From NCBI GenBank assembly GCA_035539215.1, contig DATLIX010000012.1:1-64000 (forward strand): a DNA stretch of 64,000 nt. The letters are read 5' to 3'. Below the pieces are notes generated by a model. That model was not told the DNA's origin and searched no databases. It was given only the letters and a program-made list of their open reading frames with translations. How positions within the stretch are numbered: position 1 is the stretch's first letter; every line of letters starts with the position of its first letter. Source of the stretch: Dongia_B sp035539215. Lineage in GTDB: Bacteria > Pseudomonadota > Alphaproteobacteria > Dongiales > Dongiaceae. Of this stretch, positions 7,369-15,976 are shown piece after piece. The translations under genes and the position numbers were made by a program.

Positions 7369-9032
7369 TCTCTCAAGACGACGTAAAGAAGCTATTCGAG
7401 AGAGCCAAGCAAGAACGCCTTATTCACGAACCCGAGCTGAAAGACGTTTACAACTTCGTTCTTCCTCAGCGTCGATTCCGCGTTGATCTCTCCCAGGATG
7501 AGAGCCCGCTTGATCGTACTCAGCAGTACGACTCCACAGCAACGCTTGCGATGCGTAACCTGAATACCTGGAGTATGAAAAACCTCGTCCCGAAGAGTTC
7601 CTCGTGGGCTGAGATCACCATTCGTGACACGTTCCCGAATGCTCCGGCCCTGCGTGGCTCGCTGGGTGCAGCACTGGAAGACGCAAACATCAAATTACAT
7701 TCGCACTTCGTGAACCGGAACTTCTATGACGCCACCACAGAGGCGTTAAATGACGGGATTTGCGCCGGAACCTACTGCGTGATGGTGCATGACGTACCGG
7801 ACGAGCCGCTCAGCTACATTCCGGTTCCCGTCGATGAGCTTTATATCCTCCTGGATAAGACGAAGAGCAAAATTGATAGCGTGTTTCGCCGTCATCAAAT
7901 GACCGGACGCATGTTGATGCGGAAGTCCTCGTGGAAGCTTCCGAGTGAACTTCAAGATCAGGCGAAGACTTCCCCGGTGAAGAAATTCACGATCCTTGAA
8001 CGGGTGATTCCGAACGAGGACACCGGCAAGTTTGACTATCGGGTGACCTATGGGAGCCGGTGCAAGATCATCAATCAGGCAGAGCTTGAGATGAACCCGT
8101 TCATCGTCGCGAGGTGGTCCACCATCACGGGCTCGCCTTGGGGAAACTCACCCGCGAGAACAGCACTCCCGGATATTCGCAGCGTCAATCAGATGGTCAA
8201 GGACTCTCTTGTGTTCCTGGCATTCGCCGCCAACGGGATGTGGCAGGGCAAGAATGCATCCATGGGAGACCTCGCTCAAATCCGCGACCTAATCCAGCCG
8301 GGTGGCGTGATTGGGTACGAATCCGAGCCATTCCAGCCCCTGGAGTTCCCTGGGCGTCCAGAATTGAATTTCACCAGCATTGACCGCATTAGACAGCAGA
8401 TCAACGCCCACATGGTGGCGCCACAGATGCCGAGTTCTGACCGGATTCAGTATGCGAAAGCCGAAACCATCCAGTACCTGAAGGAGCAATGGGAAACCCT
8501 CATCGGTGAACCCGCGTTGAAAATCGAGCGCGAATTTCTAAAGCCAATCGCTGAGCAAACCTGCGCTAGGCTTTTCCGCCGTGGAGAACTCCGGGTGGTT
8601 GATGCCGCTCAATTGAAATCCCTTGGGATCAGTTCCCAGGTGCAAAGCCTGAGCATGCTGTTTCAGGTGGATACAAACGCCGCGCTCACCCGCTTGCTGA
8701 AGCAGGCTGAGGCCCAGGCCGGACTTCAAACGATTATGCAGCTCTCTCAGAATTTCGGTCCTCAATCCGTGGGCACCGAGATTGACACTCAGAAGGCATT
8801 GCGTGAAATCGCTCCGGCCCTGGGTGTTCCCGCTCGCTGGATGCGTGATCCTCAACAGGCGGACCAGCTTCGCCAGCAACTAACGCAGCAAATGGCCCAA
8901 GTGGCGCAGTCCGCGACCCAGTCAGGACAGGCACAGGGCGATCCCCACGGCGGTTCCGTCGATATTCAATCCTTGCTCACGGCTTTCCAGGGGATGCAGG
9001 GACAGAACCCAGGAAATTCCGGTCAACAGTAA
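7365..9032 (+). CDS. Portal (head-to-tail connector) protein
   Basis: A 555-residue protein of the T7 gp8-type head-tail connector family. It forms the dodecameric ring at the capsid vertex through which DNA is packaged and ejected. Family-like segments include the N-terminal helix (KLFERAKQERLIHEPELKDV), NTWSMKNLVPKSSSW and SPWGNSPARTALPDIRSVNQM. A Gln/Ala-rich C-terminus from about residue 490 is typical of the connector crown. Length is close to the 536 residues of T7 gp8. It begins with GTG, overlapping the previous gene. Confidence 0.93.
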   Translation: MISQDDVKKLFERAKQERLIHEPELKDVYNFVLPQRRFRVDLSQDESPLDRTQQYDSTATLAMRNLNTWSMKNLVPKSSSWAEITIRDTFPNAPALRGSLGAALEDANIKLHSHFVNRNFYDATTEALNDGICAGTYCVMVHDVPDEPLSYIPVPVDELYILLDKTKSKIDSVFRRHQMTGRMLMRKSSWKLPSELQDQAKTSPVKKFTILERVIPNEDTGKFDYRVTYGSRCKIINQAELEMNPFIVARWSTITGSPWGNSPARTALPDIRSVNQMVKDSLVFLAFAANGMWQGKNASMGDLAQIRDLIQPGGVIGYESEPFQPLEFPGRPELNFTSIDRIRQQINAHMVAPQMPSSDRIQYAKAETIQYLKEQWETLIGEPALKIEREFLKPIAEQTCARLFRRGELRVVDAAQLKSLGISSQVQSLSMLFQVDTNAALTRLLKQAEAQAGLQTIMQLSQNFGPQSVGTEIDTQKALREIAPALGVPARWMRDPQQADQLRQQLTQQMAQVAQSATQSGQAQGDPHGGSVDIQSLLTAFQGMQGQNPGNSGQQ

Positions 9033-9060
9033 ATAGCTCAGTAACTGAGTAACTGACTGG
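9030..9060 (+). promoter_or_regulatory. TAAATA element and CAGTnACTG repeat before the Bbp19-like gene
   Basis: TAAATA at 9030-9035 overlaps the portal stop codon and lies 34 bases before the next ATG. It is followed by CAGTAACTGAGTAACTGACTGG, i.e. overlapping copies of CAGT-n-ACTG. A near match occurs upstream of the gene at 31651. Function unknown; a regulator-binding site is one possibility. Confidence 0.35.
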
Positions 9061-9068
9061 AATTTTCA

Positions 9069-9341
9069 ATGGCCTATGATCCCCACGGGAAAGCCCCGCC
9101 ACAAAAACCCCTGATCAAGACTATCACGCTGCCGTCCGGGCTTCGCGTGGACGAGGCGGATATGCTCTCCGCGTGTAAACGTCTGTTCTCCACCCCTGAG
9201 GGCCAGACGGTTCTGGACTTCCTCGAATACAAAGCACTCGTGAGCCCGATTCACCAAGAGAACCCACCCACGGAGGATAAGGCTCTCTACGTGCTTGGGC
9301 GCCGTGAGTTCTTCGACACGATCAAGAAGTTATCCAGATGA
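9069..9341 (+). CDS. Small virion-module protein, Bbp19-like
   Basis: A 90-residue protein with the pattern ACKRLFSTPEGQTVLDFLEY, and later LYVLGRREFFDTIKKL. This resembles the small Bbp19-type proteins encoded near the capsid genes of BPP-1-like podoviruses. Their exact role is not established. It follows the portal and overlaps the next gene by 4 bases (ATGA), so the two are probably translated together. Similarity is judged by eye only. Confidence 0.65.
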   Translation: MAYDPHGKAPPQKPLIKTITLPSGLRVDEADMLSACKRLFSTPEGQTVLDFLEYKALVSPIHQENPPTEDKALYVLGRREFFDTIKKLSR

Positions 9342-9799
9342 CGAAGCCAGTTCTTTCAAGGACCGCGACAACTAGCCTGCTCTGGGAAGTGTCAATCACG
9401 GAACGCGTTTGGGGAATGTTCTTTGGTATCTCCGACGAGCAGAGGTTTGAGATTCCCAAGAAATGGATGAGAGACAACGGAATAGTTTGGAGTACCCGCA
9501 AGAGCGGATCTCTCCGCCAGCTCCTGTTCAAGACAGAGAAGGCCGCGTTGCAACTGTATGAGTGGCTTAAGCGGATGGATGCAAGAACCCCGGCCCCTAT
9601 GGTGGTCGAATTAGCTAAGGATGAGGAAAATCTAAATGAGCATAGAAAGCACAAGCAACGTATCGAGTGGAGTATCAAGCACGAACGCGCAAAGCAGCGC
9701 GGCACCGGCGAGCGCAAGTCCCGTTCAAGGAAACTCCAGCGTGACAAGTCCAAGTCGGGACTTGCTAAGCCCGTCCCGGAACCGGTCTCCTCCGAGTGA
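9338..9799 (+). CDS. Unknown protein with basic tail, overlapping the scaffold gene
   Basis: A 153-residue protein. The first 100 residues look globular (LLWEVSITERVWGMFFGISD, LFKTEKAALQLYEWLKRM). The rest is Lys/Arg-rich (HRKHKQRIEW, RKSRSRKLQRDKSKSG) and probably binds nucleic acid or another acidic partner. It starts at an ATGA junction with the previous gene. Its last 164 bases are also the first 164 bases of the scaffold gene in another frame. Function not recognised. Position next to scaffold and portal suggests a head-assembly role. Confidence 0.7.
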   Translation: MTKPVLSRTATTSLLWEVSITERVWGMFFGISDEQRFEIPKKWMRDNGIVWSTRKSGSLRQLLFKTEKAALQLYEWLKRMDARTPAPMVVELAKDEENLNEHRKHKQRIEWSIKHERAKQRGTGERKSRSRKLQRDKSKSGLAKPVPEPVSSE

Positions 9800-10529
9800 G
9801 GAGGGAAACCTCCTAGATAATGCGGCTTCCGAGCTGATCCTGGGTAAGTTCAAGAATCAAGATGACTTGATCAACTCGTATCAGAACCTGGAGAAGATGC
9901 TCTCGGGCAAGTTCGATGATGACATGGTTCGCAACATGGCCATGGAACGCGGGCTAATCCAGACGGCACCCGAGACATACGCGGACCTCGACAAGCAGGC
10001 GGAAGAACTCGGCCTGAACTATGGCGTGGAAAATGGCTTAGCCGCGTATCAGGAATGGGGCAAGTCCCACAACCTTAGTCAGGATGCGATGCAAGCGGGT
10101 TTGCAGCTCTATCACCAAGAGATGCAGAACATGTACGCGTTCATGAAGCAGACCCACGGGATTGATGATCGCAATATGCAGGAGAAATCCCAGGCCCTGA
10201 AAGACCTGTGGGGGAAGGACTACGAGCGGAACCGCACGGCGGCGACCCAGTGGGGCAAGGCAAATCTTGACCCGGTTGTCTTGAATGCCTTGGCGATGCA
10301 TCCGGAGGGAATGGACTTCGTCAATAGTTTACGTTTGAAATCAGCGGACGCTTCCCCGATTACGGACAGTGATGTTCCCGCACAGCGGGTCGGAGACCTT
10401 CAGGGCAATATCTCTGAACTCATGCGTGGTGAGGCCTATAATAACCCGCGTCATCCGGCCCACGCGGAGGTCCATAGCCGAATCGACAAGCTCATGGAAA
10501 TGAAGCTCCGCAGAGCCGGAGCTATCTAA
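9636..10529 (+). CDS. Scaffold / capsid assembly protein
   Basis: A 297-residue protein in the T7 gp9 position (after the portal, before the capsid). It has a Ser/Thr/Ala-rich disordered start (1-55), then a charged helical body (LGKFKNQDDLINSYQNLEKMLSG, YADLDKQAEELGLNYG). It ends with a basic helix (SRIDKLMEMKLRRAGAI) typical of scaffold-coat contacts. Such proteins template capsid assembly and then leave the shell. The ATG at 9636 follows gatgaggaaaatcta, a good ribosome-binding site, and so fixes the 164-base overlap with the preceding frame. An intrinsic terminator follows. Confidence 0.85.
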   Translation: MSIESTSNVSSGVSSTNAQSSAAPASASPVQGNSSVTSPSRDLLSPSRNRSPPSEEGNLLDNAASELILGKFKNQDDLINSYQNLEKMLSGKFDDDMVRNMAMERGLIQTAPETYADLDKQAEELGLNYGVENGLAAYQEWGKSHNLSQDAMQAGLQLYHQEMQNMYAFMKQTHGIDDRNMQEKSQALKDLWGKDYERNRTAATQWGKANLDPVVLNALAMHPEGMDFVNSLRLKSADASPITDSDVPAQRVGDLQGNISELMRGEAYNNPRHPAHAEVHSRIDKLMEMKLRRAGAI

Positions 10530-10534
10530 GAGAG

Positions 10535-10558
10535 AGCCCGCCTTGTGCGGGCTTTTTC
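10535..10558 (+). terminator. Intrinsic terminator after the scaffold gene
   Basis: AGCCCGC (10535-10541) pairs with GCGGGCT (10547-10553) and is followed by a T tract. It lies 5 bases after the scaffold stop and just before a TAAATA element. Confidence 0.85.
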
Positions 10559-10566
10559 ATGTCTGC

Positions 10567-10719
10567 CGTAAATACTCGCAGAACGCTGATTAACAAGCCC
10601 GAGAAGCTCGGATCAGGCCGGATAACTTCACTGCGTAGCACAAGCCCGGACCCTCCTGAGCGGAAACGGAGAACTTCACTGAATTGGGTTCCTCAACGAC
10701 AAACGGAGGAATTCAAATC
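10567..10719 (+). promoter_or_regulatory. TAAATA element and long leader of the capsid gene
   Basis: CGTAAATAC at 10567-10575 follows the scaffold terminator. About 145 non-coding bases then precede the capsid ATG. The leader contains a small hairpin (CCCGAG-aag-CTCGG) and two copies of an AACTTCACTG segment about 50 bases apart, and it ends in a strong ribosome-binding site (cggagg). A dedicated promoter and leader for the most abundant virion protein is a reasonable inference. Confidence 0.5.
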
Positions 10720-11535
10720 ATGTCGATTGACGCAATTGTCGCGCAGAAATGGAGCGAAGAGGCTCTCATTCTCGCAACTCAGATGACTTCGAAGCTTCGC
10801 GGTACTGTGCAGGAAGTGCAGGTAACGGGAGCCGACATCTACAACTTCATTACCTTTGACAACAGCACTGCTACCGTTGGCAAGTCCCGCGCGGATGCCG
10901 TGACATACAACTCGCAGAACCCTGTCAAAGTCCCCTGCCAGAGCCAGCAGATTTATTCTGCTTTCATCATCGATAATTTCGATATGGCCCGCTCGCGGAT
11001 CGATTACCGCAACGTCCTGACGAAGAAGATCCTTTCTGATCTTGGCCGTCAGGTTGACGGAATCATCATTTCAGCGATGTCCGGTATCTCTGGTCTACAG
11101 ACTGTCACGCTGCCCACCGCGAACACTCTGAACAACGCAGGCATGAATGCCATGGCAATGGCTCTCAGTGCCTTCGACGTTGAAAACGAGGACCGCTACA
11201 TGGTCACCCACACGGGTGGCATGAAGCACATGGCCACTGACAGCACCATCGCGAACAACTTTGCTATTCAAGATCAGGTTGTCCGCAAGGGTTACGTCAC
11301 GAACATTCAGGGCTTCAACGTGATCGAGCACAACTACTTGCCGGTTCCCACGGCAGGCCAGCACAAGCGGTTTGGCTATCAGAAGAACTCTGTTGGACTC
11401 GCCGTGTTCCAGGACATCCAGCTCAAGTTTGATTGGGTACCGCAGCAGCTTTCTTGGCAGATTGCCGGATACATGTATGTGGGCGCTGCCGGGCTCGATA
11501 GCTCGCGTATCGTCTCTGCGAACGTTGCGGATTAA
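10720..11535 (+). CDS. Major capsid protein
   Basis: A 271-residue protein (MSIDAIVAQKWSEEALILATQ) placed directly after the scaffold and its terminator. The size and domain pattern suit a HK97-fold coat protein of a small podovirus. An N-terminal helix is followed by beta-rich domains (SRIDYRNVLTKKILSDLGRQVDG; RYMVTHTGGMKHMATDSTI) and a C-terminal LSWQIAGYMYVGAAGLDS. It would form the icosahedral shell. I chose the ATG at 10720 over an upstream in-frame codon because it follows aaacggaggaattcaaatc. Confidence 0.88.
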   Translation: MSIDAIVAQKWSEEALILATQMTSKLRGTVQEVQVTGADIYNFITFDNSTATVGKSRADAVTYNSQNPVKVPCQSQQIYSAFIIDNFDMARSRIDYRNVLTKKILSDLGRQVDGIIISAMSGISGLQTVTLPTANTLNNAGMNAMAMALSAFDVENEDRYMVTHTGGMKHMATDSTIANNFAIQDQVVRKGYVTNIQGFNVIEHNYLPVPTAGQHKRFGYQKNSVGLAVFQDIQLKFDWVPQQLSWQIAGYMYVGAAGLDSSRIVSANVAD

Positions 11536-11553
11536 TAGGGGAGGAAAACAGAA

Positions 11554-11970
11554 ATGACTGCTCTTAACACTACCTCCACTTCTCGTTTGCAGAACTACGA
11601 AGTTTGCAAAGAAGTGTTTGTTGTCACTCTGGCCAATGCTCTGAACATTGGCGAGACCTGGACCATTGCTCCGATTGCCAAGGGCGCCCAGATTCTGGAC
11701 GTTCTCGTGGTTTCTCCGGCAGTGGCCAGCTCCACGGTTTCCGTGGGTGATACCGGCTCTGCTACTCGCTATCTGAACGCGGTTTCTTCCGCCTCGGCTG
11801 GCTATCTGGCAGTGAACACGAACACCGCTATTACTGCGGGTGCCGTTACCGCTGGACGTGGTTACACGTATGCGGCTAACGATTCCTTGGTTCTTACTGT
11901 GGGAGGTGCAAACCTCTCCGCCAGCACGAGCCTTGCCGTGATCGTGGAGTTCCGCCGTCTACTCGCGTAA
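11554..11970 (+). CDS. Probable capsid decoration / head protein
   Basis: A 138-residue protein rich in Ala, Thr, Ser and Val with strand-like alternation (KGAQILDVLVVSPAVASSTV, YLAVNTNTAITAGAV, LSASTSLAVIVEFRRLLA). It has no obvious helices or catalytic residues. Proteins of this size and composition next to a capsid gene are commonly head decoration or stabilising proteins; that is inference from position. The ATG follows a strong site (ggggaggaaaacag). An intrinsic terminator follows at 11992. Confidence 0.75.
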   Translation: MTALNTTSTSRLQNYEVCKEVFVVTLANALNIGETWTIAPIAKGAQILDVLVVSPAVASSTVSVGDTGSATRYLNAVSSASAGYLAVNTNTAITAGAVTAGRGYTYAANDSLVLTVGGANLSASTSLAVIVEFRRLLA

Positions 11971-11991
11971 CGCGGACTAGAACGCAGAAGG

Positions 11992-12020
11992 GGCCAGCCC
12001 GAAACGGCTGGCCTTTTCGT
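11992..12020 (+). terminator. Intrinsic terminator after the decoration gene
   Basis: GGCCAGCC (11992-11999) pairs with GGCTGGCC (12006-12013), followed by TTTTCGTTT. It ends the capsid transcription unit and lies 4 bases before the next TAAATA element. Confidence 0.85.
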
Positions 12021-12023
12021 TTG

Positions 12024-12052
12024 CCTAAATATCCACGGAGGAAATCCCCGTG
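12024..12052 (+). promoter_or_regulatory. TAAATA element with start-codon hairpin
   Basis: CCTAAATA (12024-12031) is followed by CACGG (12034-12038) and CCGTG (12048-12052). The inverted repeat holds the ribosome-binding site in its loop and the GTG start of the tail tubular A gene in its stem. A promoter followed by a translation-controlling hairpin is inferred. Confidence 0.45.
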
Positions 12053-12628
12053 AACAATCTCGACATTATCAGCACCGCAAGCACCAAACTAGGCAAGGCC
12101 AAAGTCCAATCTCTGGACGAGGGTTCATTTGAGGCCGATGTGTTCGGCCAGCTCTATGAGCCGACCAAACAAGCCGCACTCGCCAGCTATGACTGGAGCT
12201 TCAACAAATTCACTGTGGAACTCTCGCGAGAACTCGCGGCACCCACGGACACCACTTGGGCCTATCGGTTCTTGCTCCCCTCAGACTACGTGAGCGGCGG
12301 CACTTGTATCGATCAAACCGGGGCCACCGTGACCTATGCGGAAGAGGCGGGACGAGTCCTCCGGAAGTCCCAGCGTGTATTCTTGAAGTATACGCGTGAT
12401 CTCGATGAGCGGGAGTTTCCGCCTCTCTTCACTCACTACCTTATTGCGATGCTCGCCTATGAGGCGTGTGAACCCCTCGTGGGGGACGGCAACACACAGA
12501 ATCGTCTTGCCCAGGAGATCAAAGATAAATTCGCCATGGCTTCGTCTCGCGATGCAATCGGAAAGGGACCGCAAACCCTGATCAGTCAAAGCCGCTGGCA
12601 GACTGCTAGATATGGAGTCCGCCTCTAA
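12050..12628 (+). CDS. Tail tubular protein A (T7 gp11-like adaptor)
   Basis: A 192-residue protein. MNNLDIISTASTKLGKAKVQSLDE, PTKQAALASYDWSFN and the LPSDYV segment are typical of the T7 gp11 gatekeeper/adaptor family. In the virion it forms the ring between portal and nozzle. Length matches T7 gp11 (196). It starts with GTG and its TAA overlaps the ATG of the nozzle gene (TAATG). Confidence 0.9.
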   Translation: MNNLDIISTASTKLGKAKVQSLDEGSFEADVFGQLYEPTKQAALASYDWSFNKFTVELSRELAAPTDTTWAYRFLLPSDYVSGGTCIDQTGATVTYAEEAGRVLRKSQRVFLKYTRDLDEREFPPLFTHYLIAMLAYEACEPLVGDGNTQNRLAQEIKDKFAMASSRDAIGKGPQTLISQSRWQTARYGVRL

Positions 12629-15033
12629 TGCCGTTTAAACAGCCGCTCGTTTCCTTCAATACCGGTTACCTTGGCCCGTACATGAGGGGCCGCACAGACC
12701 TAAAGGAGTATCTCAGCGGCGCTCTCGATGTGAATAACGTGGTGATCCTCCCACACGGGGGCGTACAGCGTCGCCGTGGCCTGGGAAATGTTTACGAGTT
12801 CACCGGAATCTCACGGGCGGACTTTCAGTATGCCCTGATCATGACCTATTCCTTCAACCGCGACCAAGAATATGTCATCGCGTTTATGCCGAATGGGACC
12901 GCGTATATCTTCCGTAACCGCGTGTTCAAGGCGACAATTGTTCATCCCTACGCTAAGGCAGATCTTCGCCGGGTTCGCTGGTCGCAGCAGCTAGACCGGA
13001 TCATTCTCACGCATCCCCGGTACCCTCCGAAGAAGCTGTTCCGTAATGGACGGGATACCTCTTGGGGAATCGGGGATATCGCATTCATTCACTTGCCTCA
13101 GTTCCGCTACAACGTCTCGCAGACCCTTACACCTTCAGCGGTCACCGCGAACACCTCAATCACATTGACCCTGAACGGTACATTCGCGTATTTCAGCTCG
13201 TACTATGCACAAGGCGTGATCATTATTCCTGATCCAAGCGTAACGAATCAGCCATTCGTCACGACTACGGGATTCCCGCAGGATGCCACAGGTGGGACCG
13301 CCGCACGGAGCGCAGGCACAGCAGCGAATGCCTTTGACGGTTCCACGGGTACCGCGTGCAACTGCGGGGCTAATGGCTGGATTGGATACTCTTGGGGTGC
13401 GACCTCGCACGCGGTGGAAATCGTCGGGATCAACGTGAACACCACCGCAACGGTTGACCTGATCTTTGAGACCGACAGCTCAACCGCATTCGCTGCACCT
13501 GTGCGGGTGGGAACGCTCACCGGGGTCACTCTGACAGCGGGAACCGTCTCTTGGTTTGACGTTCCGACGAATGCCGGGAACACCTGCTTCCGTGTCCGCG
13601 TCACCAATGGTGCGACCCTGGACTTGAAGGACGTTACCTTTGCGTTCGGCCTGCGTGTGACTGGCACGGTGGGGGCCACGGCTCTGGGCAACACCAATGC
13701 AAGCACCACCTGGACCGAACAAATGTGGAGCCCAGCTCATGGGTATCCGGGATGCTCCACGTTCTACGCGGACCGTTTGGTATTCTCGGGTATCCGTGAC
13801 ATTCCGAACGCACTGGTAGCGCGGAACACGGGTGACTACTTCAATTTTGACGATTCCGCGACCACTGCGGCCAAGACGTTTAAGTTCATCGCGAACTCAG
13901 CACAGAATCAGACCATCTATAACATTCTGCCTTCGCGTACCGGCTTGATCGTGCTCGCATCGGATGGTGAGTTTTCCGCCAGCACGACAAATAACGCAGC
14001 CGCTTCACCCACGGCGCCGCTCACCTGCTATCAGCAAACCCAAGTGGGTTCGGCCAATATTCCCCCGGAGTATATCGGGGGCCAAGTCCTCTTTATCTCC
14101 CAGGATCGCAAGACAGTTTCGCGGTTCACCTACGATTTTACCCAAGACGCATATAACAGCATGAGCCTGACTTTGTACGCTCATGACTTGTTCGTGGACC
14201 TGGAGCAGCTCCTTGAGTTGCCCCGCCGTCTCGCATATTTGCCGAACTACCGCGACACGCAGAGTTCAATTCTTTTCGTCCCCTGCAACAATGGGATTTG
14301 CTGCACTCTCACCTATGATCGCTCAAGTTCGGTTCGTGCTTGGGCCACCTGGGACACCCCGAACGGATCTTTCTGGGATTGCACCGTTGCTCACTCCCTG
14401 CAAGACGCCACTGTGGGCGTGATCGCTGAGGCTTACTTCCTAGTCTCTCGTACAATCAACGGAAGCCAGCGCTTTTTCCTGGAGGTGTTCGAGAATCAGC
14501 AGGATGTTTACTTGGACCACTGGGAGCAAGCAACGAACACCACCCCGAGCACCGGCCCCTATAGCTTCACTGAAGGCATTGCGAACACGGATATCCGGGT
14601 GAGCATCTCCGATGATAACGGGCTCGCGGTTATCGGTGATTTCACCACGGACAACTCTGGAAACTTCACCTTGCCGGTAGCGGTGGCTCAACCCTTCGCG
14701 GGATTCCGATATGAAACGCGATTAGAGACAATGCCGATTGCACCGGAACTCGCGAGCATGTCCTTGAAGGGCAGGCCCACCCGCGTGATCGAAGCGATTA
14801 TCACCTTTGACGGGAGTTTGGACGCGACTGTGAATGATCGCCCTGTGATCTTCCGCCAGTTCGATAAAGACACATTCGACACCACAACCCCTTTGAAGAC
14901 GGGTATTGCGAAGATGGCTATCTCGAACGTGAATGGCGCCACGTATGACCCGACTGTTCAGCTTAGGACGGATGCCCCGGTTCCCATGAACGTGTTGAAC
15001 CTCACCGTTACGTACAAGGCGGGCAACTCATGA
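12628..15033 (+). CDS. Tail tubular protein B / nozzle (T7 gp12-like) with inserted discoidin-like domain
   Basis: An 801-residue tail nozzle protein, directly after gp11. The N-terminus (QPLVSFNTGYLGPYMRGRTDLKEY, VVILPHGGVQRRRGL) and GYPGCSTFYADRLVFSG are family hallmarks. Between about residues 215 and 345 there is an insertion whose pattern fits an F5/8 type C (discoidin) carbohydrate-binding fold: AANAFDGSTGTACNC, WIGYSWGATSHAVEIVGIN, CFRVRVTNGATLDLKDVTFA. It may contact surface glycans. The stop overlaps the next start (ATGA). Confidence 0.92.
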   Translation: MPFKQPLVSFNTGYLGPYMRGRTDLKEYLSGALDVNNVVILPHGGVQRRRGLGNVYEFTGISRADFQYALIMTYSFNRDQEYVIAFMPNGTAYIFRNRVFKATIVHPYAKADLRRVRWSQQLDRIILTHPRYPPKKLFRNGRDTSWGIGDIAFIHLPQFRYNVSQTLTPSAVTANTSITLTLNGTFAYFSSYYAQGVIIIPDPSVTNQPFVTTTGFPQDATGGTAARSAGTAANAFDGSTGTACNCGANGWIGYSWGATSHAVEIVGINVNTTATVDLIFETDSSTAFAAPVRVGTLTGVTLTAGTVSWFDVPTNAGNTCFRVRVTNGATLDLKDVTFAFGLRVTGTVGATALGNTNASTTWTEQMWSPAHGYPGCSTFYADRLVFSGIRDIPNALVARNTGDYFNFDDSATTAAKTFKFIANSAQNQTIYNILPSRTGLIVLASDGEFSASTTNNAAASPTAPLTCYQQTQVGSANIPPEYIGGQVLFISQDRKTVSRFTYDFTQDAYNSMSLTLYAHDLFVDLEQLLELPRRLAYLPNYRDTQSSILFVPCNNGICCTLTYDRSSSVRAWATWDTPNGSFWDCTVAHSLQDATVGVIAEAYFLVSRTINGSQRFFLEVFENQQDVYLDHWEQATNTTPSTGPYSFTEGIANTDIRVSISDDNGLAVIGDFTTDNSGNFTLPVAVAQPFAGFRYETRLETMPIAPELASMSLKGRPTRVIEAIITFDGSLDATVNDRPVIFRQFDKDTFDTTTPLKTGIAKMAISNVNGATYDPTVQLRTDAPVPMNVLNLTVTYKAGNS

Positions 15034-15467
15034 GGCCGGTGAATATCAAGGTGGAGAAAGCCCGGAAGAGGCAGCTTCGCTACGTCTGGGCAAGGATGCG
15101 TGACGACGACAAGAAGGAAATGCTGGCATTGCCGTTTGCGTCGATTGATCAGTTTTTCCACCCGGAGGCGCACGCCATGTGCTCAAGCGTCAATGGGACT
15201 CCGGCGTTTTGCTTTGGTCATTGGGTTCGGGGTTGCGCTGTGAACGTGTGGGGATTTGGAACCCGTCTCACAGACGAGAACGCGAGCCTCATGGGTAAGT
15301 ACGCAAGGGCCTTCACTCGTCTACTGGCTCAAGAGTACCCAGGATTTGACGTGATCGTGGCGGTTCATATGGAAAACAAGAGGCGCTTCAACTGGCACAA
15401 GAACCTAGGGTTCCGTGAGGCGGGCTTTGAATACAGCGGGCTCAGGTGGCTTCGCTATGAGGGTTAA
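15030..15467 (+). CDS. T7 gp13-like / GNAT-type virion-module protein
   Basis: A 145-residue protein in the T7 gene 13 position, between nozzle and gp14-like protein. The sequence (VNVWGFGTRLTDENASLMGK, then HMENKRRFNWHKNLGFREAGFEY) resembles the GNAT acetyltransferase fold seen in phage proteins at this place. The usual acetyl-CoA loop is not clear, so enzymatic activity is doubtful. It is translationally coupled to the nozzle gene by ATGA. T7 gp13 is needed for internal core assembly; a similar role is inferred. Confidence 0.75.
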   Translation: MRPVNIKVEKARKRQLRYVWARMRDDDKKEMLALPFASIDQFFHPEAHAMCSSVNGTPAFCFGHWVRGCAVNVWGFGTRLTDENASLMGKYARAFTRLLAQEYPGFDVIVAVHMENKRRFNWHKNLGFREAGFEYSGLRWLRYEG

Positions 15468-15471
15468 GTGA

Positions 15472-15963
15472 ATGTGTGGATTTGTCGCTGTGAGTGTCGC
15501 GTTGATGGCCGCTGCCGCTGTGGCTAGTGGTGTTCAGGGTATTCAGGCAGGGAATGCGCAGCAATCAGCCGCGAATAAGCAGGCGAAATACGTTGAAGCG
15601 GCACAGGTAGTGCAGGACGCGGACCGCAAGCGCCAGCTCGTGGCCCTGGAGGAGCAGCAAAGGAATCTATACGGGGCGGCAGGCTTGGACTCGGTCCTAG
15701 GCACACCCACTGACACAGCCGCTTATTCAGCGCAGCAATCAGGCCGCGACCAATACGCGGCGGACCTACAAAGCGCAAACCAAGCATCATCGCTGGAGAC
15801 GAGCGGAGCAAACGCTGTGACTTCAGCGTGGAACTCTGCGTTCTCAAATGTGCTGAGCACGGCAGGAAAGGCCTCAAACATGTTTGGTGCGGGCTCAGTA
15901 GGAGCCGCAGGCGCTTCCGCTGGCACGGCCACAACCGCCGCAGGCTCTGGAACCCCGAACTAA
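15472..15963 (+). CDS. Internal virion protein, T7 gp14-like
   Basis: A 163-residue protein with a hydrophobic N-terminus (MCGFVAVSVALMAAAAVASG), a central Gln/Ala-rich coiled helix (QQSAANKQAKYVEAAQVVQD, KRQLVALEEQQRNLYGAAGL) and an Ala/Ser/Gly-rich end. Size, composition and order match T7 gp14. That protein is ejected first and inserts in the outer membrane to start the DNA translocation channel. Both this gene and the small gene at 7174 start MCGF. Confidence 0.82.
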   Translation: MCGFVAVSVALMAAAAVASGVQGIQAGNAQQSAANKQAKYVEAAQVVQDADRKRQLVALEEQQRNLYGAAGLDSVLGTPTDTAAYSAQQSGRDQYAADLQSANQASSLETSGANAVTSAWNSAFSNVLSTAGKASNMFGAGSVGAAGASAGTATTAAGSGTPN

Positions 15964-15976
15964 TCGAGATTGAATT

